From Chryseobacterium piperi (GTDB lineage: Bacteria > Bacteroidota > Bacteroidia > Flavobacteriales > Weeksellaceae): a stretch of DNA of 64,000 nt. The translations under genes were made by a program, and so were the position numbers. Of the stretch, positions 18,724-27,646 are shown in pieces; position 1 is the first letter of the stretch; the number at the start of each line of letters is the position of its first letter. The notes below the pieces were generated by a model. That model saw nothing but the letters and a program-made list of their open reading frames with translations, ran no database searches and was not told the DNA's origin. The stretch spans positions 3,224,001 to 3,288,000 of the forward strand of contig NZ_CP023049.2 in the NCBI RefSeq assembly GCF_002285635.2, read 5' to 3'.

Positions 18724-19914
18724 TTATTTGTTAATGGCAGCAACTCCAGGAAGCTCCAAACCTTCAAGGCTTTCAAGCATTGCTCCACCTCCGGTAGAAA
18801 CATAACTTACTTTATCTCCATATCCGAACTGCTTAACAAATGCTACGCTATCCCCTCCTCCTACTAGAGAAAATGCTCCTAGCTGTGTAGCTTCAGCAAT
18901 ACTATCTCCAAGAGCTATAGTTCCCGCAGCAAAGTTGGACATTTCAAAAACACCTATCGGACCATTCCATAAAATAGTTCTTGAATTTAAAAGAACATCA
19001 TTAAATAAATCTCTTGATTTTGGACCAGCGTCTAATCCCATCCATCCTTCAGGTATTGCATAAATATCTACATCTTTTCTCTCTGCATCGTTACTAAAGT
19101 TTTCAGCAATGATACAATCAGACGGAAGATAAACTTTTACATGATTTTCTTTTGCCTTTTCCAAAATCTCAAGTGACAAATGCAATTTATCATCTTCTAC
19201 TAGAGAATTTCCGATCTTTCCTCCAAGAGCTTTTATAAAAGTAAATGCCATTCCACCACCAATGATTAAATTGTCTATTGCTGGCAGCATATTTTCTATA
19301 ATGGTAATTTTAGTTGAAACCTTTGATCCTCCAAGTATCGCAGTAACAGGACGTTCTCCATTCTTTAATACTCTATCAATAGCTTTTAGTTCTTTAGCCA
19401 TCAATAAACCGAAAAATTTAGTTGATGGAAAATAATTAGCGATAACAGCTGTAGAGGCATGAGCTCTGTGTGCTGTACCAAATGCATCGTTTACATAAGC
19501 ATCTCCTAACTTAGAAAGCTGCTCAGCAAACCCTTCATCTCCTTTTTCCTCTTCACTATGAAAACGCAGATTCTCCAATAATAAGATTTCTCCCGGCTTA
19601 AGATCAGAGGCAGCCTGTTCAGCTTTAGGACCTATAGACTCGTCTATAAACTTTACCTGCTGTCCCAGAACATTAGAAACGTCTGCTAAAATATGTTTTA
19701 GTGAAAATTCATCTTTTACCTCTCCTTTAGGTCTTCCGAAGTGCGTCATTAAAATAACCGATCCGCCATCCTGAAGAATTTTCTCTACTGTGGGTTTTAC
19801 AGCAACGATTCTTGTATTATCCGTAACTTTAAACTGATCATCCAGCGGAACATTAAAATCTACTCTTACCAGAGCCTTCTTATCTTTAAAATTGAAATCA
19901 TTGATTGTTTTCAT
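18724..19914 (-). CDS. pgk: Phosphoglycerate kinase
   Basis: Glycolytic enzyme making ATP from 1,3-bisphosphoglycerate, 396 residues (family length about 395). The N-terminal 'KALVRVDFNVPLDD', the substrate loop 'LMTHFGRPKGE', 'LLLENLRFHSEEEKGD', 'AILGGSKVSTKI' and the nucleotide-binding C-terminal 'SLVGGGDSVAFVKQFG' are all present. The gene is isolated, with its own terminator and a 542-base AT-rich upstream region that I propose as a candidate replication origin. Confidence 0.97.
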   Translation of the reverse strand: MKTINDFNFKDKKALVRVDFNVPLDDQFKVTDNTRIVAVKPTVEKILQDGGSVILMTHFGRPKGEVKDEFSLKHILADVSNVLGQQVKFIDESIGPKAEQAASDLKPGEILLLENLRFHSEEEKGDEGFAEQLSKLGDAYVNDAFGTAHRAHASTAVIANYFPSTKFFGLLMAKELKAIDRVLKNGERPVTAILGGSKVSTKITIIENMLPAIDNLIIGGGMAFTFIKALGGKIGNSLVEDDKLHLSLEILEKAKENHVKVYLPSDCIIAENFSNDAERKDVDIYAIPEGWMGLDAGPKSRDLFNDVLLNSRTILWNGPIGVFEMSNFAAGTIALGDSIAEATQLGAFSLVGGGDSVAFVKQFGYGDKVSYVSTGGGAMLESLEGLELPGVAAINK

Positions 19915-20456
19915 AAATATCGTTGAATTTTCGTTTCACAAATGTAAGATTTTAAACTTTTCAAAAAGATCGAATCAAACAAAAGTTTTCAAAAAACTTC
20001 CCACAAACCCAACACTCACTAATCAACAATTTTTTTTTTAAAAGAAAATAAAGAATGAGTATTGTTGTTGAGTGTTGTGAGTTTCGGGGATAACTCTACT
20101 CTAAAAAGTTGATAACACTTAATTCATATTTAATTCACAATATAATTTCTTGTGAATCTGATTATTCAGGTACTTACTAACAAAAATCGCTGAGTTGTTA
20201 ACAATTTGGATTATTAATTACTTGTTTATGGAAAAACTACAGATTACTCCCAAAAAGATTTTGAAAATTTTGTGTTGAGATTCCGGAGAATTTTCTCATT
20301 AGTAAATTTTAGTATTCAAAAATTATTTAGTTAATAAAAGTTTTCCACAGTTATTCACATTGCTTTTCACAATTAACTAGTGGAAAACTAACAATTGATA
20401 TTTAATACTTAAATTTGTATTGAAATAAAATCTATTTAAAGTTTAATACTATAATT
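19915..20456. other. Candidate chromosomal origin (oriC) region, pgk-rpiB spacer
   Basis: A 542-base divergent, very AT-rich spacer without a gene. It holds DnaA-box-like 9-mers clustered at 20341-20371, more scattered ones (TAATTCACA at 20131-20139, a TGTGAATCT inverse near 20150, TTCCCACA near 19998), and AT-rich tracts that could unwind. An interrupted inverted repeat AACACTCA...AACAAT (20011-20030) pairs with ATTGTT...TGAGTGTT (20061-20076). Two parS sites lie 2.7-4.7 kb away. Its status as the origin is inference; it may also hold the promoters of pgk and rpiB. Confidence 0.5.
20339..20389. promoter_or_regulatory. DnaA-box-like cluster
   Basis: Three boxes lie in tandem at roughly one helical turn: TTTTCCACA (20341), TTATTCACA (20351, matching TTATNCACA) and CTTTTCACA (20363). 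A perfect 10-bp inverted repeat, AGTTTTCCAC (20339-20348) and GTGGAAAACT (20380-20389), encloses the cluster and adds an inverted box. Confidence 0.5.
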
Positions 20457-20891
20457 ATGAAAAGAAAAATTGCCATTGCAGCTGATCATGCGGGGTTTGA
20501 ATATAAGGAGATTGTTAAGAACTATTTTTCAGAACGATTTGAAATTCAGGATTTTGGAACGTTCTCCACAGACAGTGTGGATTATCCTGACTTTGTGCAC
20601 CCTGCTGCAACATCAGTAGAAAATGGAGAGAACGAATTAGGAATTTTGATTTGCGGAAGCGGAAACGGAGTGCAAATCACTGCCAACAAGCACCAGAAAA
20701 TTCGTTGCGCTCTTTGCTGGATGCCGGAGATTGCATCGCTGGCAAGACAGCATAATGATGCGAATATGATTTCAATGCCTGCAAGATTTATTTCGAAAGA
20801 ACTGGCAATTGAAATTGTAGAGAAATTTCTTTCAACAGATTTTGAAGGTGGAAGACATCAAAACAGAGTTGATAAAATTGCTGTTTGTTAA
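20457..20891 (+). CDS. rpiB: Ribose-5-phosphate isomerase B (RpiB/LacAB family)
   Basis: Interconverts ribose-5-P and ribulose-5-P; 144 residues, family length. 'IAIAADHAGFEYKEIV' at the N-terminus and the catalytic Cys loop 'ILICGSGNGVQITANKH' are diagnostic, with 'CWMPEIASLARQHNDANM' following. The RpiB rather than LacA assignment rests on length and on the lack of lactose genes nearby. A terminator hairpin follows directly. Confidence 0.92.
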   Translation: MKRKIAIAADHAGFEYKEIVKNYFSERFEIQDFGTFSTDSVDYPDFVHPAATSVENGENELGILICGSGNGVQITANKHQKIRCALCWMPEIASLARQHNDANMISMPARFISKELAIEIVEKFLSTDFEGGRHQNRVDKIAVC

Positions 20892-20898
20892 AAATATA

Positions 20899-20926
20899 AA
20901 GGCTTGTAAATCAATTTGCAAGCCTT
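20899..20926 (+). terminator. Terminator after rpiB
   Basis: A 12-bp stem AAGGCTTGTAAA / TTTGCAAGCCTT with one G-T wobble and a short loop, followed by T-rich sequence. Confidence 0.8.
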
Positions 20927-20943
20927 ATTTATTTTTTATTTAC

Positions 20944-20951
20944 TACCTTTG
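20944..20951 (+). promoter_or_regulatory. Putative -7 promoter box upstream of rnr
   Basis: TACCTTTG matches TAnnTTTG just after the rpiB terminator. If it serves rnr, the transcript would have a leader of roughly 410 bases that contains a doubtful reading frame. Confidence 0.45.
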
Positions 20952-21007
20952 CGGTATCAGATAGAAGATAGATTCTATAATTCTCATTGGGACCTTTTTT
21001 ATATTTT

Positions 21008-21323
21008 AATGATATTTAATAAAAGGTTTTTCTCCCCTCTTCTCCATATTTGTATTAAATTTATACAAAACAAAAGCCCCCATTGTAAAATAGTTGGAAA
21101 GAAAATTGATGTAGTTGGATTAAAAGAAGAAATTAAAATTTTGATAATAATTAAAGCACCTCCCATATTATATGCTGCATTCCATAGTTTCCATACCTGG
21201 GAATTCAATGATAAAGAGACTTTAAGAAAGTTCAGAAAAAGAATCTGTCTTGCTGATACCGGTGATGATGAGATTCAGGATCAGAATATTTTTATTCCGT
21301 TATATATAATGGTGAAGATGTAA
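21008..21323 (+). CDS. Doubtful ORF, possible gene relic
   Basis: A frame of about 105 codons in the rpiB-rnr spacer, following a plausible promoter box. The product has a basic N-terminal part, a hydrophobic stretch 'EIKILIIIKAPPILYAAFHS' and an acidic tail 'ADTGDDEIQDQ'. I recognise no family. Overlapping open frames on the other strand and the lack of a clean start make it doubtful. It could be a decayed gene or an untranslated leader of rnr. Confidence 0.25.
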
Positions 21324-21370
21324 TGAGCTGTCCTGGTATCTCAAATCCAATTTAAAATTAAAATTAAAAA

Positions 21371-23518
21371 ATGAAAAAAAGAAGATATATAAGTCAAAAA
21401 AATGACCATAAACTCATGGAGATCGGAAGATTGATCCTACGTTTTATGAATGAAAACTCATCCAAGATCTATAATTATAAGCAGATCGCTGATGGAATAG
21501 ATTACAAAAATCCCAGACAGAGGGAACTTGTTATTCAGGCCCTGCATAAATTGCAGTCTTCAGAAAAGATTAAAGAAACGGATAAAGGAAAATATATTGT
21601 CAATCTTAAGATCGCGGGAACTTTAACAGGGACTATAGATTTTAACCAATCAGGAAATGCCTATGTAACCGTTGAAGGAATGAAAGATGATATTTTCATT
21701 CACTCTAAAAATGTTAAAGATGCCCTTCAGGGAGATAAGGTATTAATAGTTACCTATACTTATAAAGGAAAGAAACTGGAAGGCTCCGTTTTGGAAGTTA
21801 TAGAAAGAGGAAGAACCGAATTTGTAGGAACTTTACAAGTGGTTCCCCATAAAGAATTCGGATTTGTTGTTTGTGATAAAAAATCGATTAATACCGATAT
21901 TTTTATTCCCAAAGGTAAATTCGGAGGCGCTGAAGATGGTGATAAAGTTGTCGTTAAAATGACGGAATGGAAACCGGGAGATAAAAATCCTGAAGGTGAA
22001 ATCATTCAGGTTTTGGGAGCTCCTGGAGAGCACGAAACAGAGATTCACTCTATCCTTGCAGAATACGGGTTACCGTATCAATTCCCTGAAGAAGTAGAAA
22101 GAGATGCCGATAAAATCGACAGAAGAATTATAGATGAGGAAGTTGCAAAACGTTGGGATATGCGTGATATTACGACATTCACAATTGACCCTAAAGATGC
22201 AAAAGACTTTGATGATGCTTTGTCTATCAGAAAATTAGACAATGGAAACTGGGAAATAGGAGTTCATATTGCAGATGTTTCACATTATGTAATTCCAGGA
22301 ACTATCCTGGATGATGAAGCCTATCAGAGAGCAACTTCTGTTTACCTTGTAGACAGAGTGGTTCCTATGTTACCCGAAGTTTTAAGTAATGATGTATGCT
22401 CGCTTCGTCCCAACGAAGATAAATATACTTTTTCAGCTGTTTTCGAATTGAATGATCAGGCTGAAGTTAAAAAACAATGGTTTGGAAGAACAGTAATTCA
22501 TTCTGACAGAAGATTTACTTATGAAGAGGCACAGGAAAGACTCGAAACAAAAGAAGGAGATTATGCTGAGGAGATTTTAGTTCTTGACAGCTTGGCAAAA
22601 ATCATGCGTGCAGAACGTATCCGTAAAGGAGCAATCACGTTTGACAGAAGTGAAGTACGATTTAATCTGGATGAAAACAGTCAGCCAATTGGTGTTTACT
22701 TTAAGATAAGTAAAGATTCAAACCATTTGATCGAAGAGTTTATGCTTTTAGCCAACAGGAAAGTGTCGGAATTTGTCTCACTGTCAAAAGGACAACCTAC
22801 CAATAATACATTTATTTACAGGGTTCATGATGATCCGGATCCTGCTAAATTAGAAGCATTAAGAGATTTCGTTTCTACATTCGGATATAAGATGGATCTT
22901 GCCAATACGAAAAAAGTAGCTGAATCTTTAAACAGATTATTGAGTGATGTAAAAGGAAAAGGAGAAGAAAATATGATCGAGACCTTAGCCATGAGAAGTA
23001 TGAGTAAAGCTGTTTACTCTACCGATCCTATTGGACATTACGGTTTGGGATTTGAGTATTATTCGCACTTCACCTCTCCTATTCGTCGTTATCCCGATTT
23101 GATTGCACATCGTTTGTTACAACATTATCTGGACGGAGGAAAATCTCCTAACAGAGAAGAAGTAGAAGAAAAATCAAAACATTGCAGCTCAATGGAAAGA
23201 TTGGCAGCTGATGCAGAAAGAGATTCGATCAAATTCATGCAGGTGAAATTCATGGAAAAACACCTTGGAGAAACCTTTATGGGAGTGATTTCAGGAGTGG
23301 CGGAATTCGGATTTTGGGTTGAGATTCCTGAAAACGGTGCTGAAGGACTAATCAAGCTTAGAGACTTGGTAGACGATTCATATGTTTATGATAAGTCGAC
23401 GCATGCTGTTTATGGTTCAAGAACTGGTAAAAAATATCAGTTAGGTGATGAAGTTCAGATCAAAGTGGTTAAAGCCAATTTAATTCAGAAGCAACTAGAT
23501 TTTAAGATTGTTGATTAA
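21371..23518 (+). CDS. rnr: Ribonuclease R
   Basis: A 3'-5' processive exoribonuclease that degrades structured RNA; 715 residues. Domain order is an N-terminal winged-helix (about 10-70), cold-shock domains (about 80-240), the catalytic RNB domain with 'TIDPKDAKDFDDALSI' (metal-binding Asp residues), and a C-terminal S1 domain from 'GETFMGVISGVAEFGFWVEI'. 'YSHFTSPIRRYPDLIAHR' is the RNase II/R signature. It starts at ATG 21371 after an AT-rich leader, and the LysE-type gene follows by 62 bases. Confidence 0.96.
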   Translation: MKKRRYISQKNDHKLMEIGRLILRFMNENSSKIYNYKQIADGIDYKNPRQRELVIQALHKLQSSEKIKETDKGKYIVNLKIAGTLTGTIDFNQSGNAYVTVEGMKDDIFIHSKNVKDALQGDKVLIVTYTYKGKKLEGSVLEVIERGRTEFVGTLQVVPHKEFGFVVCDKKSINTDIFIPKGKFGGAEDGDKVVVKMTEWKPGDKNPEGEIIQVLGAPGEHETEIHSILAEYGLPYQFPEEVERDADKIDRRIIDEEVAKRWDMRDITTFTIDPKDAKDFDDALSIRKLDNGNWEIGVHIADVSHYVIPGTILDDEAYQRATSVYLVDRVVPMLPEVLSNDVCSLRPNEDKYTFSAVFELNDQAEVKKQWFGRTVIHSDRRFTYEEAQERLETKEGDYAEEILVLDSLAKIMRAERIRKGAITFDRSEVRFNLDENSQPIGVYFKISKDSNHLIEEFMLLANRKVSEFVSLSKGQPTNNTFIYRVHDDPDPAKLEALRDFVSTFGYKMDLANTKKVAESLNRLLSDVKGKGEENMIETLAMRSMSKAVYSTDPIGHYGLGFEYYSHFTSPIRRYPDLIAHRLLQHYLDGGKSPNREEVEEKSKHCSSMERLAADAERDSIKFMQVKFMEKHLGETFMGVISGVAEFGFWVEIPENGAEGLIKLRDLVDDSYVYDKSTHAVYGSRTGKKYQLGDEVQIKVVKANLIQKQLDFKIVD

Positions 23519-23580
23519 TTAAATCATAAAGTCTAAATTTGTATAAAAGAGATGGATTTTCCGTTTTAAAGCCATATTAA

Positions 23581-24267
23581 ATGTTTGAACTTGTACTTTC
23601 CGCCATTATCCTAGGATTTATGTTAAGCTTGGTTTTCATAGGACCTATTTTTTTCCTTTTAATTGAAACCAGCTTCTCAAGAGGTCCCAGACACGCGTTA
23701 GCACTAGATCTTGGCGTTATTACAGCTGATTTATTATGTATTGTGGCAGCGTATTATGCCAGTGCGGATTTGGTAAGTTTAATAGATAAACATCCTGGTT
23801 TTTATAGGATTACATCCATTCTTATTTTTGTATATGGGGTCGTCATGCTGGTTACCAGAACCAAAATGCATATGCCCGGTGAAGAAAAGATCATTGGTCA
23901 AAATTATTTTAAGACTTTTATTAATGGTTTTTTCTTCAACCTTTTAAACGTAGGAGTTATTCTTTTCTGGCTGGTAACGGTTATTTCCGTGAGAAATCAG
24001 TATCCGGACATTAGTAATTTCGTACTTTATATAGGTTTGGTCATCGGGACTTATTTATGCATTGACCTAGCCAAAATATTCCTGGCTAAACAGTTTCATT
24101 ATAAACTAACACAAAAGCTCGCCAACAAAATCAGAAGGGTTGTTGGCGTTATTCTTATTATATTCAGTTTTTTCATCTTTTTACAAAGCTTTAAGAAGTT
24201 CAATCAATTTGACAAGAAGCTTGAAGAAGCCGAGAAGAAAGAAGTCAAATATCAAAAAACAAAATGA
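23581..24267 (+). CDS. LysE/RhtB-family exporter
   Basis: A 228-residue inner-membrane protein with about six hydrophobic spans. 'LGFMLSLVFIGPIFFLLIET' with 'RGPRHALALDLGVITADLL' is the N-terminal LysE signature (G-P-x(n)-RG...A). Members export amino acids or small metabolites; the substrate cannot be read from sequence. The charged C-terminal tail 'KLEEAEKKEVKYQKTK' is unusual for the family. It overlaps the LD-carboxypeptidase gene by 4 bases (ATGA), so the two are coupled. Confidence 0.85.
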   Translation: MFELVLSAIILGFMLSLVFIGPIFFLLIETSFSRGPRHALALDLGVITADLLCIVAAYYASADLVSLIDKHPGFYRITSILIFVYGVVMLVTRTKMHMPGEEKIIGQNYFKTFINGFFFNLLNVGVILFWLVTVISVRNQYPDISNFVLYIGLVIGTYLCIDLAKIFLAKQFHYKLTQKLANKIRRVVGVILIIFSFFIFLQSFKKFNQFDKKLEEAEKKEVKYQKTK

Positions 24268-25193
24268 AAAAAAATATCTTTCCAAAATCTCTTAAAAAGG
24301 GAGCTAAAATAGCTGTAATTTCACCTGCGGGGGCTGTAGATGCTCCTCAACTTCAAAAAGGAATAGAAATGATTAAAAATAAAGGGTTCGAACCCGTTCT
24401 AGGAGAGCACCTTTATACTAAATTTTCTCACGGCTATACCTATGCAGGAACAGAAAAGGAAAGAATAAAAGATATGAACTGGGCGCTGAACGATTCTGAT
24501 ATTTCGGCAATCTGGGCCTCACGAGGAGGATATGGATGCCAGCAGCTGATCCAGCATTTAAAACTTAAGAAATTTAAAGAAAATCCTAAATGGTATATCG
24601 GGTATTCTGATAATACTGTGATTCAAAGTTATTTACTAAAGAATGGATTTGTTTCCATTCATGGACAAACCATTAAGACCTCTAGCTTTGGAGTTACCGA
24701 TGAAAGCTACGATCTTATATTTGATATTTTAAAAGGTAAAATGCCTAAATACAGCTTGACTTCCAACCCATTGAATAAAGAAGGAAATATTGAAGGAGAG
24801 CTTGTTGGAGGAAATCTGGCATTGATCTATGCGTTGCTTGGAACAAAATATTCATTTGATTTTAAAGATAAAATATTATTTATCGAAGATATTGGTGAGA
24901 ATTTTTACGCGCTCGACCGCATGATCATGACTCTTGAGTTGGCCGGTGTTTTTAAAAAGATCAAAGGGCTTATTATAGGAGGAATGACCAATATGGGTGA
25001 TGAAAAAGACAATAAAGACTATGCAGAAAGCTTCGATGGATTTGCCTATCAAATGATCTCTGAAAGAATATCAAAATATAAATTCCCTGTAGTTTTTGGT
25101 TTTCCAAACGGGCATATAAAAGATAACAGACCTTTGCTCATCGGAGGAAATCTGAAGATGAATATAAAAGCAAAAGCTGAAATTAAATTTTAA
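24264..25193 (+). CDS. LD-carboxypeptidase (peptidase S66 family)
   Basis: Serine peptidase that trims the terminal D-Ala from murein tetrapeptides during recycling; 309 residues. The family signatures are 'AIWASRGGYGCQQLI', the nucleophile in 'WYIGYSDNTVIQSYL', the acid in 'LFIEDIGENFYALDRM' and the base His in 'FPNGHIKDNRPL'. It has no signal peptide, so it is cytoplasmic. It is coupled to a LysE-type exporter and followed after 6 bases by an acetyltransferase, within a plus-strand operon up to yraN. Confidence 0.93.
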   Translation: MKKNIFPKSLKKGAKIAVISPAGAVDAPQLQKGIEMIKNKGFEPVLGEHLYTKFSHGYTYAGTEKERIKDMNWALNDSDISAIWASRGGYGCQQLIQHLKLKKFKENPKWYIGYSDNTVIQSYLLKNGFVSIHGQTIKTSSFGVTDESYDLIFDILKGKMPKYSLTSNPLNKEGNIEGELVGGNLALIYALLGTKYSFDFKDKILFIEDIGENFYALDRMIMTLELAGVFKKIKGLIIGGMTNMGDEKDNKDYAESFDGFAYQMISERISKYKFPVVFGFPNGHIKDNRPLLIGGNLKMNIKAKAEIKF

Positions 25194-25199
25194 AGAATT

Positions 25200-25607
25200 A
25201 TGGAGAATTTTAAAGTTTTGACCAACAACATTTCTATCGATGATTATAGAAATATGAGAAAACTGTGTGGGCTTTCAGAAAAGACTGAAGCAGCCTCAAA
25301 GATAGGTTTGGGAAACACTACGTTTTCCATTTCGATACTCGATAGTACTCAGCTTATAGGCATGGGAAGGATTATCGGAGATAACGGAACCTTCGCACAG
25401 ATTGTAGATATTTGTGTTCATCCCAATTATCAGGGAAAAGGACTGGAAAAAACCATCATGGAACACCTGATGGAGTACGTTAATAAGCTTCCAAAATCCT
25501 GTTATGTAAGTTTGATAGCCGATGGGAATGCTAAACATTTATATGAAAAATTTGGGTTTGAAGTGGTAGAACCACAATTTGTTGGAATGGCCTTAAAGAT
25601 TGAATAA
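25200..25607 (+). CDS. GNAT-family N-acetyltransferase
   Basis: A 135-residue single-domain acetyltransferase. The acetyl-CoA loop is 'VDICVHPNYQGKGLEKTIM' (Q-x-x-G-x-G/A type, here Q-G-K-G-L) and the C-terminal signature is 'KHLYEKFGFEVVEPQFVGM'. Its substrate is unknown. The stop overlaps the start of yraN by one base (TAATG). Confidence 0.88.
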   Translation: MENFKVLTNNISIDDYRNMRKLCGLSEKTEAASKIGLGNTTFSISILDSTQLIGMGRIIGDNGTFAQIVDICVHPNYQGKGLEKTIMEHLMEYVNKLPKSCYVSLIADGNAKHLYEKFGFEVVEPQFVGMALKIE

Positions 25608-25978
25608 TGGCCCATCATAACGATTTCGGAAAAAAGGCAGAAGATCTTGCAGTAGAATACTTGCAAAAGAATGGATATACTATTCTTGAAAGAAACTTTC
25701 GTTTCCAAAAAGCCGAAATTGATATTATAGCAGAGAAAGATCACTTGATCATCATTACCGAAGTGAAAGCACGTTCAACTGATGCTTTTATTCTGCCTCA
25801 GGAAGCTGTTACTAAAACCAAAATCAGATCTATCGTTTTAGCAGCCAACCATTATCTTGAAGAATTTAATAAAGATAAAGAGGTCCGATTTGATATCATA
25901 TCGGTTTTGCCTGATGAAAAAGGAACCCTGATTATTGAACATATAATCGATGCTTTTGAAGCATTTGATGCTAATTAA
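25607..25978 (+). CDS. YraN family protein (UPF0102, endonuclease-like)
   Basis: A 123-residue member of the UPF0102/YraN family, which has a restriction-endonuclease-like fold. 'FGKKAEDLAVEYLQKNGYTI' and 'NFRFQKAEIDIIAEKD' with 'IITEVKAR' form the D...ExK core. The biological role of the family is unsettled; Holliday-junction-like resolvase activity has been suggested from the fold. Translation is coupled to the upstream acetyltransferase. A palindromic repeat follows 3 bases after the stop. Confidence 0.92.
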   Translation: MAHHNDFGKKAEDLAVEYLQKNGYTILERNFRFQKAEIDIIAEKDHLIIITEVKARSTDAFILPQEAVTKTKIRSIVLAANHYLEEFNKDKEVRFDIISVLPDEKGTLIIEHIIDAFEAFDAN

Positions 25979-25980
25979 TT

Positions 25981-26036
25981 TACCAATGTAACAATCTACC
26001 AATGTAATAATATTGGTAAACTGGTAGATTGTTACA
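25981..26036. repeat. Nested palindromic element between yraN and SDR gene
   Basis: TGTAACAATCTACCA (25988-26002) and its exact inverse complement (26022-26036) enclose an inner inverted repeat TACCAAT...ATTGGTA. The unit can fold into a long hairpin. It may act as terminator of the yraN operon, but it lacks a T tract and looks like a REP-type repeat. Confidence 0.75.
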
Positions 26037-26064
26037 CTCTTATATTCCATTGTTAGATTTATAT

Positions 26065-26814
26065 ATGAGAACAATATTAATAACCGGAGCTACTTCCGGA
26101 ATTGGAAAATCTACTGCTGAACTATTGGCAAAGCAAGGCAACAGAATTATTATCTGTGGTAGAAGAAATGAAGTACTGGAATCATTAAAAACCGAATTAT
26201 CGGAATTTACTGAAGTACTGAGCCTGAAGTTTGATGTCCGAAATTTAGAAGAAGTAGAAAAAGCGATCAATAGTCTTCCTGAAGAATGGAAAACCATTGA
26301 TGTTTTGATTAACAATGCGGGAAATGCCCATGGATTAGATCCTCTTTCCGAGGGTAAAACTAATGATTGGGACTCTATGATCGACGGAAATGTAAAAGGA
26401 CTCTTATACGTATCTAAAATGATCATTCCAGGGATGAAAGAGAGAAATGCAGGTCATATTATCAATATCAGTTCTGTGGCAGCAAGACAAACTTATGCTA
26501 ACGGAGTCGTATATTGTGCTACCAAAAAAGCAGTGGATGTTATTTCTGAAGGGATGCGCCTGGAATTAACGGAGTTTGGAATTAAAGTAACCAATATACA
26601 ACCAGGAGCGGTAGAGACAGAATTTTCTCTCGTACGATTCAAAGGTGATGGTGAAAGAGCTTCTACCGTGTATGCCGGATATGAAGCCCTGAAGGCAGAA
26701 GATATTGCTGATGCCATTGCTTATTGTGTAAACGCTCCAAAACACGTTACTGTTTCGGATATGACCATATATCCGAGCGCACAAAGCGAACCGAGAACCA
26801 TTTATCGGAAATAA
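26065..26814 (+). CDS. SDR-family NADP-dependent 3-hydroxy acid dehydrogenase (YdfG-like)
   Basis: Short-chain dehydrogenase, 249 residues from the ATG at 26065. An upstream start at 26029 would run into the palindrome. 'MRTILITGATSGIGKSTAEL' is the cofactor loop, 'VLINNAGNAHGLDPL' the NNAG motif, and Ser...'YCATKKAV' (YxxxK) the active site. It aligns well with E. coli YdfG (L-allo-threonine/3-hydroxypropionate dehydrogenase), including 'TEFSLVRFKGD'. Physiological substrates are probably 3-hydroxy acids or malonic semialdehyde. It is probably a single-gene unit. Confidence 0.87.
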   Translation: MRTILITGATSGIGKSTAELLAKQGNRIIICGRRNEVLESLKTELSEFTEVLSLKFDVRNLEEVEKAINSLPEEWKTIDVLINNAGNAHGLDPLSEGKTNDWDSMIDGNVKGLLYVSKMIIPGMKERNAGHIINISSVAARQTYANGVVYCATKKAVDVISEGMRLELTEFGIKVTNIQPGAVETEFSLVRFKGDGERASTVYAGYEALKAEDIADAIAYCVNAPKHVTVSDMTIYPSAQSEPRTIYRK

Positions 26815-26902
26815 TCTCAAAAAGGATTAAATTTGCCAGATGATTGGTAAGGCATTTGTGCTTTTTTGCCTTTTTTGCAAATTTGGAATTTAGTTTAGAA
26901 AA

Positions 26903-27577
26903 ATGAAAATACTATATCTTGAGACCTCTTCAAGAAACTGCTCGGTAGCGATTTCTGATGATGAAAACCTACTCTGCCTTTGTGAAGAAGTTTCTGAAAA
27001 CTATAAACAGTCTAAGAGCTTACATACTTTTGTTGAATGGGCATTGGAAGGTGCCGGAATTTCAATGAAGGATATAGAAGCTGTTTCTCTGGGAAAAGGG
27101 CCTGGCTCATATACCGGATTAAGAATTGGAGCAGCTTCCGCAAAAGGGTTTTGCTATGGATTAAAAATCCCTTTGATTGCAGTGAATTCTCTTGAAAGCA
27201 TGATAGAACCTTTTTTAGGACAAAACTATGATTATGTTATACCATTTGTCGACGCAAGGAGGATGGAGGTTTATACGGCTATTTATGACGGTACAACAGG
27301 GGAAGAGACTTCTCCGACTGTAGCCAAGATCCTGGACGAATCTTCTTTTCAGGAATTGAAAGATAAAAAAATCATCTTTGTGGGTGATGGAGCTAAAAAA
27401 GCAAAGGAAATTTTACAGCTTCCCAACGCTGAATTTAATGAAGACATCTACCCTTCTTCACAATACTTAATAAAGAAAACTTTACAGAAAATAAAAGATA
27501 AGGAATTGGAAGATATTGCTTATTTCGAACCTTTTTATTTAAAAGACTTCCATGGAGTAAAGATAAAGAAATCGTAA
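26903..27577 (+). CDS. tsaB: tRNA threonylcarbamoyladenosine biosynthesis protein TsaB
   Basis: A 224-residue non-catalytic partner of TsaD/TsaE in making t6A37 of ANN-decoding tRNAs. 'ILYLETSSRNCSVAI' at the N-terminus and the signature 'VSLGKGPGSYTGLRIG' are diagnostic, and 'PFVDARRMEVYTAIY' matches the family. The C-terminal part is poorly conserved, as usual. It converges on the sprE-like gene across a perfect bidirectional terminator. Confidence 0.94.
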   Translation: MKILYLETSSRNCSVAISDDENLLCLCEEVSENYKQSKSLHTFVEWALEGAGISMKDIEAVSLGKGPGSYTGLRIGAASAKGFCYGLKIPLIAVNSLESMIEPFLGQNYDYVIPFVDARRMEVYTAIYDGTTGEETSPTVAKILDESSFQELKDKKIIFVGDGAKKAKEILQLPNAEFNEDIYPSSQYLIKKTLQKIKDKELEDIAYFEPFYLKDFHGVKIKKS

Positions 27578-27613
27578 GATTCCATATGATAGAAAAAATA
27601 AACAGATACATAG

Positions 27614-27641
27614 AAAAAGCGAAGATTAATCTTCGCTTTTT
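27614..27641. terminator. Bidirectional terminator between tsaB and sprE/porW
   Basis: A 28-base perfect palindrome with arms AAAAAGCGAAGATT and its inverse complement, flanked by A and T tracts on both sides. It serves both converging genes. Confidence 0.9.
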
Positions 27642-27646
27642 TATTT

